Origin: Maribellus maritimus
GTDB taxonomy: Bacteria; Bacteroidota; Bacteroidia; Bacteroidales; Prolixibacteraceae
Direction of reading: 5' to 3'
NCBI RefSeq assembly: GCF_022267315.1
Contig: NZ_JAIKLE010000005.1
Coordinates: 209,207 to 273,206, forward strand
DNA length: 64,000 nt
In this document: piece after piece, positions 36,502-46,682 of the stretch
Position numbering within the stretch: the stretch's first letter is position 1
How the letters are laid out: each line of letters begins with the position of its first letter
Made by a program: the position numbers and the translations under genes
Notes under the pieces: model-generated
Seen by the model: the letters and a program-made list of their open reading frames with translations, nothing else
The model's database searches: none
What the model was told of the DNA's origin: nothing

Positions 36502-37563
36502 ATGACCATTGACCAGAAAAACAAAATTATGATGTTCCCAAAAATAGGGAAGTTTATTATCATCTTTTTTTCTATCGCATTTATTGTTGCCGGGGTACGT
36601 GCGTATCAACTCTACAGATATGTTTTTGAAGAAAACATAAAAAATGAATATGTGCTGATTAGTCCTGAAAATGCGACCTACGGGCAAGTTACCGATAGCC
36701 TTATTACCAACGATATACTTATAAGTGTGAAAGCGTTTAAATGGGTGGCAAAAAAGAAAAATTACCCTATGACAATTAAGCCGGGCCGCTACCTTTTTGA
36801 AAAAGGGATGAACAGCAATGAGATTGTAAATATGCTTCGCGGGGGATTACAGAAACCTGTTGACGTAACTTTTAACAATGTACACTTTAAGGAAGATTTG
36901 GCTGGAAAAGTAAGCAAGTATATCCAGGCGGATTCTCTTTCAATTCTGAATCTTTTTTATGATGCCGAAAAGATTAAGGAATACGGGTTTTCACCTGAAA
37001 CTTTCCGGGCCATGTTTATTCCGAATACCTATGAGTTTTACTGGACCACTTCGGCAGACGAATTTGCCGACCGGATGAAACAGGAGTACGAGCGTTTTTG
37101 GAATGAAGAACGCCGGGCAAAAGCAGCAGAAATAAATCTGACTCCGGTGGAAGTAATAACACTTGCTTCCATTGTTCAATCCGAAACATCAAAAAAAGAA
37201 GAGTTACCGGTTATTGCCGGATTGTATATCAACCGCTTAAAACGCGGTCAGCTTTTGCAGGCCGATCCGACTGTAAAATACGCCGTTGGCGATTTTTCGC
37301 TAAAAAGAATACTAAACAGACACCTTGAAATTGAATCGCCTTACAATACTTATAAATATGTGGGCTTACCACCGGGCCCTATTAATTTTCCTGAAACCGC
37401 TACAATTGATGCTGTTTTAAATTACGAAAAACACAACTATATATACATGTGTGCCAAACCCGATTTTTCCGGATATCATAATTTTTCGGCCACACTGGCA
37501 CAACATAACCGGAACGCTGCTGCTTACAGGGCGTTTTTAAATGCCAATAAAATTTATCAGTAA
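36502..37563 (+). CDS. mltG: Endolytic transglycosylase MltG
   Basis: A 353-residue YceG-like protein with one membrane anchor at about 17-36 and a LysM-like N-terminal region, then the catalytic domain. ASIVQSETSKKEELPVIAG holds the catalytic glutamate, and RGQLLQADPTVKYA and YNTYKYVGLPPGPI are typical. MltG cuts nascent glycan strands at the inner membrane and sets their length. A second ATG pair at 36529 is possible as the start. It converges on murB and diverges from the flavodiiron gene. Confidence 0.92.
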   Translation: MTIDQKNKIMMFPKIGKFIIIFFSIAFIVAGVRAYQLYRYVFEENIKNEYVLISPENATYGQVTDSLITNDILISVKAFKWVAKKKNYPMTIKPGRYLFEKGMNSNEIVNMLRGGLQKPVDVTFNNVHFKEDLAGKVSKYIQADSLSILNLFYDAEKIKEYGFSPETFRAMFIPNTYEFYWTTSADEFADRMKQEYERFWNEERRAKAAEINLTPVEVITLASIVQSETSKKEELPVIAGLYINRLKRGQLLQADPTVKYAVGDFSLKRILNRHLEIESPYNTYKYVGLPPGPINFPETATIDAVLNYEKHNYIYMCAKPDFSGYHNFSATLAQHNRNAAAYRAFLNANKIYQ

Positions 37564-37629
37564 AAATATCTTTCCCTTTGGAAGCGGGAATTAATTTGCG
37601 CGAATTTTCAATTTGAAACAAAAAGTATA

Positions 37630-38646
37630 TTAAATGCAGTTAACTTCTCTTTCAAGTTCGACTCCAAACTTATTAAAAACCGATTGTTTAATTTTTTCAG
37701 AAAGTTCATAAATCTGTTTCCCGGTAGCCTTCCCGTAATTTACCAAAACCAGGGCCTGCTTTTCATGCACACCAACATCTCCGTCACGAAAACCTTTCCA
37801 ACCAGCCTTTTCAACCAGCCAACCGGCAGCTATTTTCACCTTACCATCTCCAGACCGGTATACCGGAATCTCGCCAAACTCTTTCTCAATGTTTTCAGCC
37901 TTTTCCACTTCAACAAGCGGATTTTTAAAGAAACTTCCTGCACTCCCCAATTCTTTCACATCGGGTAATTTTGACGAACGAATTTCGTCTACTGCCTTTT
38001 TAATGTTTTCCAGACTGATTGCCCCTTTCTCGGAAACTCGTGCTTCCAGGTTACTGTAGTCAAGCCTGAATTCAGGAAACTTATCCAGTTTAAATACTAC
38101 CGAGGTAATGATAAACCGGTTTTTTAGCCCTTGCTTAAAAATACTGTTACGATAAGAAAAACGGCATTCCTGGTTAGAATATTCAACTGTCTCGTTTTTT
38201 TCCAGATCGTATCCTTTTACTTTTTCGATAACTTCAGAGACTTCCTGCCCGTAGGCGCCAATATTTTGAACAGGAGCGGCCCCAACTGTTCCGGGAATAA
38301 GCGACAGATTTTCAACACCTCCCAACTGAGCATCGACACAATATTTTACAAACTCATCCCAAATTTCACCGGCACCAACCTCCATCCAAATATTTTGCCG
38401 GTCTTCGTTAATTGCATATACTCCGGGAATATTCGGGTGAATAACCAACCCGTCAAAATCTTCCAGAAATAAAATATTGCTCCCCTCTCCTATTACCAGT
38501 ATTTTTTCTTCTTTCCAGCTTTCGTTGGATTGCAGGAAAACGGATAAATCAGCAATTTCTGTAAATTCAAAAAAATACTTTGCTTTTGCTTCTATGTTAA
38601 ACGTGTTAAATGGCTGGAGAGAGTAATTTTCGAAAAACCGGATCAT
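37630..38646 (-). CDS. murB: UDP-N-acetylenolpyruvoylglucosamine reductase MurB
   Basis: A 338-residue FAD enzyme reducing the MurA product to UDP-MurNAc with NADPH. FAD contacts are in VIGEGSNILF and PGTVGAAPVQNIGAYGQEV; the catalytic serine lies in ELGSAGSFFKNP and the C-terminal glutamate in the last helix. Length and YSNQECRFSYRNSIFK indicate the type I form. It converges on mltG. Its -7 element (TATCTTTA on the minus strand, 38661-38668) is 15 nt upstream of the ATG. Confidence 0.94.
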   Translation of the reverse strand: MIRFFENYSLQPFNTFNIEAKAKYFFEFTEIADLSVFLQSNESWKEEKILVIGEGSNILFLEDFDGLVIHPNIPGVYAINEDRQNIWMEVGAGEIWDEFVKYCVDAQLGGVENLSLIPGTVGAAPVQNIGAYGQEVSEVIEKVKGYDLEKNETVEYSNQECRFSYRNSIFKQGLKNRFIITSVVFKLDKFPEFRLDYSNLEARVSEKGAISLENIKKAVDEIRSSKLPDVKELGSAGSFFKNPLVEVEKAENIEKEFGEIPVYRSGDGKVKIAAGWLVEKAGWKGFRDGDVGVHEKQALVLVNYGKATGKQIYELSEKIKQSVFNKFGVELEREVNCI

Positions 38647-38660
38647 TGACTTTTTTTTTG

Positions 38661-38668
38661 TAAAGATA
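38661..38668 (-). promoter_or_regulatory. -7 promoter element, murB
   Basis: TATCTTTA on the minus strand matches TAnnTTTG except for the last base. Confidence 0.4.
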
Positions 38669-38823
38669 ATTTTAATTGTTAAAATCCTCTGCTGAGCGTC
38701 CTATTTCTAGCGGTGATGAAACCATTATCGTAAAAAAAACTACAGTCATTCAACCGGCAATACCGATTCGCTTCAAAAGTGCCGCACATTGCCACTTTGC
38801 GCCATATATTTTTTTCTATCGGT

Positions 38824-38846
38824 ATTACAAGCATTGTAATTTTTTT
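38824..38846 (+). terminator. Intrinsic terminator of an unassigned plus-strand transcript
   Basis: A perfect 7-bp stem ATTACAA-GCA-TTGTAAT is followed by six Ts. It overlaps by 3 nt the 3' arm of the 9-bp outer stem (38818-38826), so the two folds may compete. No plus-strand gene ends nearby. Confidence 0.6.
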
Positions 38847-38991
38847 AATTTGCTACGCAGCAGTAAATAATACAGACGGTATAAGAAAACAAAATTTATT
38901 TTATTACACATAAGTTCCTTTTGCTTCCATAAAAAAGAATTCTTTTGTATTTTCACCGGGTATCCTAACATTCTAATTTCATTTCAATTTT

Positions 38992-39312
38992 ATGTATTTT
39001 AATCATAAAAGAATATGCTTGTTCTCAATTACACTGATAGCTATTCTTTTGCCTGTTAAATCATTCTCCAAAGAAAAAAAAGAGTTAAAACGGGAACTTC
39101 CGGAAACGATTTCAAAAATACAATTTTACAAGGAGCCCACGAATTTGTCAGTTGATTCAGTTCATCGTCTGCATGAAAGTTTATTTAGAAAATTTACAAG
39201 TTATACCCTCCCAAAGAACAGGTTTTCTGGTTTAGAATTGAGATTGATAATCAACAAGCCACTGCCGGTGAATATTTTATTCAAAAAACTGTACTATTTT
39301 TGCCTTTGCTAA
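38992..39312 (+). CDS. Small exported hypothetical protein
   Basis: A 106-residue protein with a signal peptide (1-26, LPVKSFS) and a lysine-rich mature part; no known domain. It stands between the folded element at 38.8 kb and the MATE gene, about 100 nt upstream of the latter. The frame may be real because of the clear export signal, but composition and length do not rule out a chance frame. Confidence 0.45.
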   Translation: MYFNHKRICLFSITLIAILLPVKSFSKEKKELKRELPETISKIQFYKEPTNLSVDSVHRLHESLFRKFTSYTLPKNRFSGLELRLIINKPLPVNILFKKLYYFCLC

Positions 39313-39413
39313 TCCATTTTTCCTTTACCATAAATACATCTTAAACTGCAACTAATATCTGTAAACAATTGAGCACGGCGGATTAAAACAGAAGACGGTT
39401 AACAAAAAAGGTT

Positions 39414-40757
39414 ATGAAACAGAAACAAGCTACAGCCGCACTTGGAACAGAAAATGTGTGGCGTTTATTGCTGCAATATGCTATTCCATCGGTTATTGCT
39501 ATGACGGCAACCTCTCTTTACAATATTACCGACAGTATTTTTATTGGTCAGGGTGTTGGAGCATTGGCAATCTCCGGTTTGGCCATTACCTTTCCGTTGA
39601 TGAATCTGGGAGCTGCTTTTGGTTCACTGGTAGGAGTTGGAGCGTCAACATTAATGTCCTTGCGCCTCGGCCAGAAAGATTACGACAGTGCAAACAGGAT
39701 TTTAGGAAATGTGTTTGTACTGAATCTTATTCTTGGAATTGTTTACTCTATTATTGTATTAACTTTTCTCGATCCGATCTTATATTTTTTTGGAGCCAGC
39801 GAAAACACTCTTCCCTATGCACACGACTATATGATAATTATTTCGTTGGGTAACCTGGTTACACATTTATATCTGGGATTAAACGCCTTACTCCGGGCCA
39901 CCGGCGAACCTAAAAAAGCAATGTTCACAACTATTTCCTCGGTAATCATCAACGCCATTTTGACTCCTGTTTTTATTTACGGGCTAAAACTGGGAATCAA
40001 GGGGGCGGCAATTGCAACTGTACTTTCGCAAACTTCTATGCTAATTTGGCAAATCAGGATATTCAGCAACAAAAAACATGTTGTTTATTTGCAAAAAGGC
40101 ACATTCAGATTGAAACGTAAAATTGTACTTGACTCACTGGCAATTGGCGCTTCTCCTTTTGCCATGAACGTAGCATCCTCGGTAATTGTAATTATTATTA
40201 ACCAAAGTCTTACGCGACACGGTGGCGATTTGGCTGTAGGCGCCTTTGGTATAATTAACCGGTTAATGTTTCTGTTCGCCATGGTAGTTATGGGATTAAA
40301 CCAGGGGATGCAGCCAATTGCAGGGTATAACTATGGTGCCCGCCAAAACGACAGGGTAAACCTGGTATTGAAATATACAATTATACTTGCAACCGGAGTT
40401 ATGACAATGGGATTCCTTGTCGGACAATTCTTCCCACGTGCAGTGGCTTCCATTTTCACAAAAGACGAGCAATTAATTAGCCTGGCCATTACCGGACTAA
40501 CTCTCGTATTTATTACATTTCCGATAGACGGGTTTCAAATGGTAACTTCCAATTTTTTTCAAAGTATTGGAAAAGCAGGAAAAGCAATCTACCTGTCGCT
40601 TACCCGGCAGGTTCTTTTTTTACTTCCCTGTTTACTTATTTTCCCAGGTATTTGGGGAGTAAAGGGAGTGTGGTTGAGTCTTCCGGCATCTGATATCTTA
40701 TCAAGTTTAAATGCCGGCTATTTACTGTACAGAGAATACAAAAAAAACAAAAATTAG
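39414..40757 (+). CDS. MATE-family multidrug/cation efflux transporter
   Basis: A 447-residue membrane protein with 12 predicted transmembrane helices in two similar halves. AIPSVIAMTATSLYNITDSIFIG opens helix 1 and 2, and NQGMQPIAGYNYGAR is the conserved second-half motif. MATE proteins export cationic drugs or metabolites using a Na+ or H+ gradient. The branch resembles bacterial DinF/NorM-type members; substrate unknown. It is followed 31 nt later by a cytidylate-kinase-like gene, so they may share a transcript. Confidence 0.9.
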   Translation: MKQKQATAALGTENVWRLLLQYAIPSVIAMTATSLYNITDSIFIGQGVGALAISGLAITFPLMNLGAAFGSLVGVGASTLMSLRLGQKDYDSANRILGNVFVLNLILGIVYSIIVLTFLDPILYFFGASENTLPYAHDYMIIISLGNLVTHLYLGLNALLRATGEPKKAMFTTISSVIINAILTPVFIYGLKLGIKGAAIATVLSQTSMLIWQIRIFSNKKHVVYLQKGTFRLKRKIVLDSLAIGASPFAMNVASSVIVIIINQSLTRHGGDLAVGAFGIINRLMFLFAMVVMGLNQGMQPIAGYNYGARQNDRVNLVLKYTIILATGVMTMGFLVGQFFPRAVASIFTKDEQLISLAITGLTLVFITFPIDGFQMVTSNFFQSIGKAGKAIYLSLTRQVLFLLPCLLIFPGIWGVKGVWLSLPASDILSSLNAGYLLYREYKKNKN

Positions 40758-40788
40758 ATTGAAATTTTATTGCTAAAAAATACAGACG

Positions 40789-41412
40789 ATGCAAGATAAA
40801 TTTTATATAAACATTGGCAGACAAATAGGAAGTGGTGGTTTGGAAATTGGCAAAAAGCTGGCTACAAAACTTAACATTTCATTTTATGATAATGAACTGC
40901 TCCAAATTGCCGCTCGTGAAAGTGGTTTGGGAAAAGAATTTTTTGAACAGGCTGACGAGAAAGACAGTCATAGTATATTTGGAGGACTGTTTGGAATGCG
41001 CTCTTCATTAATGGATCAAATTTACACCGGATATTTTCTAAGTAACGAAAACCTCTTTCAAATTCAGAGCGATGTTATTCGAAAACTGGCAGACGAAAAA
41101 TCATGTTTGTTTGTTGGCCGTTGTGCCGATTACATACTAAAAGAATATCCCCGATGTTTAAATATATTTATAAGTGCAGAGAAAAATGACCGCATAAAAC
41201 GGATAGCAAAAATTCAAAATCTGTCAGAGGAAAAAGCATGCATTTTTGTAGAAAAGATTGATAAAAAGAGAGCCAATTATTACAACTACTACAGCAATAA
41301 AATATGGGGAGCAACAAATTCTTACCATCTCTGTATTAATTCATCGGTTTTGGGTATTGATGAAACGGTTAACATTATTCACAGTTTTGCCGAAAAAAAG
41401 TTTGGGCTGTAA
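40789..41412 (+). CDS. Cytidylate kinase-like family protein
   Basis: A 207-residue P-loop protein of the cytidylate kinase-like group. RQIGSGGLEIGKKLA near residues 10-24 is the modified nucleotide-binding loop, and SFYDNELLQIAARESG plus LFVGRCADYILKE are the typical following motifs. Family members differ from true CMP kinase (Cmk) and their substrate is uncertain. It lies 31 nt after the MATE gene; a functional link is not evident. Confidence 0.85.
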   Translation: MQDKFYINIGRQIGSGGLEIGKKLATKLNISFYDNELLQIAARESGLGKEFFEQADEKDSHSIFGGLFGMRSSLMDQIYTGYFLSNENLFQIQSDVIRKLADEKSCLFVGRCADYILKEYPRCLNIFISAEKNDRIKRIAKIQNLSEEKACIFVEKIDKKRANYYNYYSNKIWGATNSYHLCINSSVLGIDETVNIIHSFAEKKFGL

Positions 41413-41520
41413 TAATTTACAGCGTATAAATCCGATTGATTCAAAACTATTTCATCCCATACCTTTCAACACTATCCTTTGCGCAGCAAAGTTTTTATCT
41501 TTACAGAAATTTTTTCATCC

Positions 41521-42633
41521 TTGACAAAACAAAGGCAAAAACGAATCATTGTTTCAGTAACCAGCGATTTGGTTTCGGATAACCGGGTGCATAAAGTTTG
41601 TACATCGCTTTATAACATGGGTTTTTCCGTTTTATTGGTCGGTCGCAAAAAAAGAGACAGTTTGCCCCTGCAATCCCGCAAATACAAAACCCGCCGGTTT
41701 AAATTACTTTTTGAAAAGGGACCGTTTTTTTATGCTTGTTTTAATTTGCGATTGTTTTGTTTCCTGCTGTTTTCAAAAAACGATGTTTTGCTTGCCAACG
41801 ATCTGGATACGCTGCCCGCAAATTTTCTTGCTTCAAAAATCAAAGGAAAATCGCTGGTGTACGATAGCCACGAATATTTTACCGAAGTACCCGAACTGAT
41901 AAACCGCCCGCAGGTACAAAAAACATGGAAACAACTGGAACAAAAAATGGTTCCCAAAATAAAACATGCCTACACGGTTTGCGATTCCATTGCAAAGGTT
42001 TATTCTGAAAAATACGGTACGGCCTTTAAAGTAGTAAGAAATGTTCCTTTTGCGGGTTCTGTTTCGGCGAATCTTCCAAAAAAACACAACGAAAAAACAG
42101 TTTTGTACCAGGGTGCTGTGAATGTAGGGCGTGGATTAAAACAGGCAATTTTAGCCATGCAGAAAATTGAAGGTGTAAAACTAATAATTGCAGGTGACGG
42201 TGATATAAAACCTGAATTGGAAAAACTGGTAAAAGAAAAAAAGCTGGAAAACAAAATTCAGTTTACCGGTCGTTTGAGTTTAGAAGAACTATCCAAAATT
42301 ACTCCAGAGGCTGACCTGGGATTATCCATAGAAGAAGACCTCGGGTTAAATTACCGTTTTGCCTTGCCCAACAAACTGTTTGATTATATTCAGGCACTGG
42401 TTCCGATTTTGGTAACCAATTTGCCCGAAATGGCTGCTATTGTAAAACAATATGAAATTGGAAAAATTACTCCATCGCTGGAACCTAAGGTGTTGGCAGA
42501 AAAAATAAAAGAGGTTTTGTTGGATGAAGATGCCAGAAGAACATGGAAAAAAAACCTAACGATAGCGGCCAAAGATCTCACTTGGGAAAAGGAAGAAAAA
42601 GTTTTGCAGGATATTTTTAAAAATTTTCTTTAA
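41521..42633 (+). CDS. Family 4-type glycosyltransferase
   Basis: A ~370-residue GT-B glycosyltransferase. The C-terminal half has the sugar-nucleotide site GRGLKQAILAMQK, IIAGDGDIKPELEKL and the EED and PNKLFDYIQA motifs, typical of GT4. The N-terminal half contains DSHEYFTEVPEL. It transfers a hexose or similar to an envelope glycan or lipid at the cytoplasmic face. There is no ATG; I chose TTG at 41521, just downstream of a TATCTTTA element, over a TTG at 41479. It converges on ftsE with a 7-bp gap. Confidence 0.85.
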   Translation: MTKQRQKRIIVSVTSDLVSDNRVHKVCTSLYNMGFSVLLVGRKKRDSLPLQSRKYKTRRFKLLFEKGPFFYACFNLRLFCFLLFSKNDVLLANDLDTLPANFLASKIKGKSLVYDSHEYFTEVPELINRPQVQKTWKQLEQKMVPKIKHAYTVCDSIAKVYSEKYGTAFKVVRNVPFAGSVSANLPKKHNEKTVLYQGAVNVGRGLKQAILAMQKIEGVKLIIAGDGDIKPELEKLVKEKKLENKIQFTGRLSLEELSKITPEADLGLSIEEDLGLNYRFALPNKLFDYIQALVPILVTNLPEMAAIVKQYEIGKITPSLEPKVLAEKIKEVLLDEDARRTWKKNLTIAAKDLTWEKEEKVLQDIFKNFL

Positions 42634-42640
42634 CCGGAAA

Positions 42641-43360
42641 TCAATTGGCATCCAGCATGCTTTCAAAATCGACCATGGTTTTATTTGCTTCTGAATCATT
42701 CAACACTCCTGCAGCACATACTAAAGTACGGGTAGGTTTTTTGGCTATCACGGCATAATCATGAGTAGACATCAAAACTGTTTTTCCGGCTTCGTTAAGT
42801 TGAATAAACAAATCGAGTATTTCTTCTGAAGTTTCCGGATCGAGATTTCCTGTTGGTTCATCGGCCAGCAAAATCAAAGGATCATTTAAAATGGCACGGG
42901 CAATTACCACGCGTTGTTGCTCTCCGCCGCTCAGCAGGTGGGGCATTTTTTTTAATTTATCAGCCACGCCAACTTTTTCAAGTACTTCCTCAATACGCAA
43001 TTCAATTTTGGTTTTGTCAGTCCAACCCGTTGCACGTAAAACAAAGGCCAGGTTTTCATAAACGTTCCTGTCTGTAAGCAATCTGAAATCCTGAAAAACA
43101 ACCCCTAACTTCCGACGCAGCAAATACACTTCTTTGTTTTTCAAATTCTCAAGAGATATTCCTGCAACCATACCCAGCCCTTTTATCAAAGGAATTTCTG
43201 CATTTAACGTTTTTATCAAACTGGTTTTACCCGTTCCTACTTTCCCAATTATATAAACAAATTCGCCCTCGTTCACAGAAAGATTTACATCAGAAAGTAT
43301 TTTGTTTTCTCTCTGATAAATATCCGCGCCAACCAATTCAATAACCTTACTTTTTTCCAT
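42641..43360 (-). CDS. ftsE: FtsE-type ABC ATPase
   Basis: A 239-residue ABC ATP-binding protein. Walker A is GKVGTGKTS, the signature is LSGGEQQR, and Walker B is [11 protein letters not shown]. Sequence resembles FtsE, which with FtsX controls peptidoglycan hydrolases at the division site. No ftsX is adjacent, as is common in this phylum. The frame opens at 43471, but the ATG at 43360 (MEKSKVIEL) is the family N-terminus. It could also be a LolD-like exporter ATPase; FtsE is the better match by length. Confidence 0.85.
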   Translation of the reverse strand: MEKSKVIELVGADIYQRENKILSDVNLSVNEGEFVYIIGKVGTGKTSLIKTLNAEIPLIKGLGMVAGISLENLKNKEVYLLRRKLGVVFQDFRLLTDRNVYENLAFVLRATGWTDKTKIELRIEEVLEKVGVADKLKKMPHLLSGGEQQRVVIARAILNDPLILLADEPTGNLDPETSEEILDLFIQLNEAGKTVLMSTHDYAVIAKKPTRTLVCAAGVLNDSEANKTMVDFESMLDAN

Positions 43361-43587
43361 AAAACCAAAATGTAACCGAATATAAATGTAAATTTCTGAA
43401 CTAATAATATAATAAACGAAAGAAATAAACAGTTTCTTGTTAAGAAAATACAATCGTTTAAGAGACAGCAACCCAATGTTTATTTCTATTTTAGAAAAAT
43501 AAATTTACCCAAAACAGAGTTTAATAAAAAAAAGATAAATCTTGACAATGGTTAAGATTTCATTTTAGGAAAAGAAACAAAAGGAAC

Positions 43588-46500
43588 ATGAAAACAATAC
43601 CAATTCTAATTCTATTACCTTTACTGCTTTTTGCTCACAAACAGCTGTTTGCCCAGCAAACCGAGTATTTTACGGATATTCAAAAAGATATTGAACTAGG
43701 AAAAGAACTGTTTGAGCAGGAAAAGTACAACGCCGTTTTCCACCAATTTGAAAAAGTACAAAAGAGAGTAGAAGAGAAATCGGAACTCTATTCTGAAGCA
43801 GAATTTTACAAATCGGTAGCTGCACTTCGTGCCGGACATTCTGCCGGAGGGAAAATGGTTGATAACTTTATTGAAGAACACCCTGAGAGTCCGTATATCA
43901 ACCGGGCCTGGCTCAATCTGGGCGACTACCAGTTTGGAAAACGCCAATATTTGGTCGCCCTGAGAAGTTTCTCAAATGTTGACAGGTCTGATATCACTCA
44001 GGAAGAACAAATCAAGCTTCATTATCAAACGGGATATTCTCATTTAATGACCGATAACCTTGAACAGGCTGCATCAGAATTTTACCAGATAAAAGATGCC
44101 AATAATTTTTACAGCAAACCGGCCTCCTACTACTGGGCTCATATTATGTACCTGGATGAAAATTACGAAGCAGCATTGCAGGGTTTTTCCAAACTCGACG
44201 GAGATCCGACCTATTCGCAAGTCATTCCTCTGTATGTAAGCCACATATATTATAAACAGGAAAAATACGACGAGGTAATTAATTATACCAGTTCGATTAT
44301 TGATGATGTTGCAGAGGAACACAAAACGGAATTGTCAAAAATTCTGGGGGACTCTTATTTTCATTTAAATCAATATACTGAAGCTATCCCCTATCTGGAA
44401 ACCTATTACAATTCCCCGGGGCCAAAAACCCGCGAAGACGGCTATATTTTAGGATTTTGCTATTATCATGCGGGCAGTTACGACAAAGCAGCTCCGCTTC
44501 TTGAAAAAGCTTCAAAAGGAAATGATGAAATGGCACAGAATGCCTATTATCACCTTGCCGATTCTTATATCCAACTGGATGAAAAAGAAAAGGCGCGTGT
44601 TGCTTTTGGAGCCGCTTCGGAGCTGGATTTTAACGACCGGATCAAAGAAGACGCCTTATTTAGTTATGCGAAACTAACCTACGAATTATCCTACTCTCCT
44701 TTTAATGAAACCATAAAAGCTTTTGACAAATACATCAGTTTATATCCGAATTCAGAACGAAACGCTGAAGCTTATCGCTATCTGGTTGAAGTTTTTATGG
44801 TAACACGGAATTACAGTGATGCAATCAATTCCATTGAAAAAATTCAAAATAAAACACCTGCTGTTTTGCGGGCCTATCAAAGAGTCACATTTTACCGCGG
44901 GCTTGAATTGTTTAACAATCTGGCCTACAATCAGGCGATCGATTATTTTGATATTTCTCTTCAAAACGGAAGTTATGACCGTGAATTAAATGCCCGGGCA
45001 TTATTCTGGAAAGCTGAAGCACTGTATCGCGTGGGTGATTACAACAATTCAATTTCCGCCTACAACCAGTTTTTGCGAACAGCGGGGTCTTATTCACTCC
45101 CGGAGTTTCAAAATGCCGAGTACAACCAGGCTTACGCTTATTTTAAACTGGAAGATTACGAAGCGGCAGCGTCGCATTTCAGAAAATACATTAATGCGAT
45201 GAAGGGGCAGCGAACTGCCAAACTGGCTGACGCATTAAACCGCGTTGGCGATTACTATTATTTGAATACCAATTATTCAACAGCCCTGCAATATTACCAG
45301 CAATCATACAATATGAAAATCTATGAGCCCGACTATGCTCTTTTTCAAATTGCTTTCTGCCAGGGGCTCGGCCGAAATCAGCAACAAAAAATTAGTAACC
45401 TGGAACGTTTGCTGGCCGATTATCCCGAATCAGAATATCAGGACGACGCCCTATATGAACTCGGACGCGCACACGAGCGGCTCGGGCATGGCTATGAGGC
45501 ACAACAACAGTACCGGCAAATTATTGCCAACTACTCGCAGGGAAGCTATTACCGAAAAGCACAACTCCAGCTGGGCTTAATCAATTACAACAACGGAGAC
45601 TATGCCCAGGCGCTTACCCATTATAAGGAAGTAGCTGAAAAATTTCCCGGAACAGAAGAAGCTCAAGCAGCTTTATCAGGAATCAGAAATTGTTATATAG
45701 AACTCAATAATGTAGATGAATATTTTTCTTACGCGCAACGTTTGGGAAGCGGTGCAAGTGTAACAACCTCCGAGCAGGATGAACTGAGTTACCAGGCAGC
45801 AGAAAGAGCATACATGGCAGGCGATTCCGGCTCTTCAACACAGCTGCAGCGTTATCTGCAGCAATTTCCAAACGGGAAATATACACTCAACGCTCATTTT
45901 TATCTTGCGGAATCGTTGTACAAAGAGGAGAAATATTCAGAAGCAAATGAACATTACACAACCGTAGCCATGCAACCCTCCAACATATTCAGTGAACAAG
46001 CGCTTTCGCGGGCTTCCGAGCTTACTTATAACGCTCAGAATTACGAACAGGCACTGGAAATGTTTAACCGTCTTGAAAATGTGGCGAACAGCAAATGGAA
46101 CGTATTAAAAGCATATACCGGACAAATGCGTTGTTATTTCCGAATCAACCGCTTACCTGAAGCAATAACTGCTGCGGCAAAAGTTAAAAAATCTGATATC
46201 GCCAATGAGGCTTTAATACGGGAGGCAAACTATATAACAGGAAAAGCATATTACAAGCAGGATAATTTAAGCCAGGCACTGCCAGAACTCCGAAAAGTAT
46301 CGCTGGATACAAAACTGGAAGAAGGAGCTGAAGCAAAATATCTGGTTGCTGAAATTTATTTTCATCAAAACAATAAGGTCGAAGCTGAAAATCAAATCGA
46401 CGACTTCATTTCAAAAGGAACTCCCTACTTATTCTGGCTTGGGAAAGCATTCCTTTTGCTATCAGACATCTATCTGGACAACAACCAGGAATTTGATGCA

Positions 46501-46671
46501 AAACACACATTACGAAGCCTGATTGAAAACTACAACAACGATACAGATGGAATAAAAGATGAAGCTTCCGGGAAACTGGCAACCATAGAAGCCAGCGAAA
46601 AACGTGAACAACAGGAAGCCATCGACAATTCGCTACAACTGGAGTTAAACAAAAAAGAAAACGAAAATTAA
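43588..46671 (+). CDS. Large exported TPR protein
   Basis: A 1027-residue protein with signal peptide 1-22 (QLFAQ) and tetratricopeptide repeats over most of its length, such as AYFKLEDYEAAASHFRKYI, QAYAYFKLEDYEAA and YELGRAHERLGHGYEAQQQYRQII. It should form a long helical solenoid in the periplasm or on the outer membrane. It is followed 11 nt later by an outer-membrane barrel gene; this pair recurs in Bacteroidota. The exact role is unknown; scaffolding an envelope complex is inference. Confidence 0.88.
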   Translation: MKTIPILILLPLLLFAHKQLFAQQTEYFTDIQKDIELGKELFEQEKYNAVFHQFEKVQKRVEEKSELYSEAEFYKSVAALRAGHSAGGKMVDNFIEEHPESPYINRAWLNLGDYQFGKRQYLVALRSFSNVDRSDITQEEQIKLHYQTGYSHLMTDNLEQAASEFYQIKDANNFYSKPASYYWAHIMYLDENYEAALQGFSKLDGDPTYSQVIPLYVSHIYYKQEKYDEVINYTSSIIDDVAEEHKTELSKILGDSYFHLNQYTEAIPYLETYYNSPGPKTREDGYILGFCYYHAGSYDKAAPLLEKASKGNDEMAQNAYYHLADSYIQLDEKEKARVAFGAASELDFNDRIKEDALFSYAKLTYELSYSPFNETIKAFDKYISLYPNSERNAEAYRYLVEVFMVTRNYSDAINSIEKIQNKTPAVLRAYQRVTFYRGLELFNNLAYNQAIDYFDISLQNGSYDRELNARALFWKAEALYRVGDYNNSISAYNQFLRTAGSYSLPEFQNAEYNQAYAYFKLEDYEAAASHFRKYINAMKGQRTAKLADALNRVGDYYYLNTNYSTALQYYQQSYNMKIYEPDYALFQIAFCQGLGRNQQQKISNLERLLADYPESEYQDDALYELGRAHERLGHGYEAQQQYRQIIANYSQGSYYRKAQLQLGLINYNNGDYAQALTHYKEVAEKFPGTEEAQAALSGIRNCYIELNNVDEYFSYAQRLGSGASVTTSEQDELSYQAAERAYMAGDSGSSTQLQRYLQQFPNGKYTLNAHFYLAESLYKEEKYSEANEHYTTVAMQPSNIFSEQALSRASELTYNAQNYEQALEMFNRLENVANSKWNVLKAYTGQMRCYFRINRLPEAITAAAKVKKSDIANEALIREANYITGKAYYKQDNLSQALPELRKVSLDTKLEEGAEAKYLVAEIYFHQNNKVEAENQIDDFISKGTPYLFWLGKAFLLLSDIYLDNNQEFDAKHTLRSLIENYNNDTDGIKDEASGKLATIEASEKREQQEAIDNSLQLELNKKENEN

Positions 46672-46682
46672 AAGCAGAAAAA

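Larger units (their letters stand above)
38647..38991. other. 345-bp gap with a folded, terminator-ended element
   Basis: It contains the murB promoter, a 9-bp outer stem AATACCGAT/ATCGGTATT (38759-38826) with an inner AAAGTG/CACTTT, and a terminator at 38824-38846. The 64-codon plus-strand frame at 38676-38870 has no recognisable features. The remainder up to 38991 is AT-rich leader of the next gene. Confidence 0.45.

Noticed and set aside
38676..38870. 64-codon plus-strand frame upstream of the exported small protein
   Set aside because: Overlaps the folded element and terminator at 38.8 kb and has no family features.
39414..43360. Coherent drug-export or division operon
   Set aside because: The MATE, kinase-like, glycosyltransferase and ftsE genes differ in direction or function and show no joint regulation.
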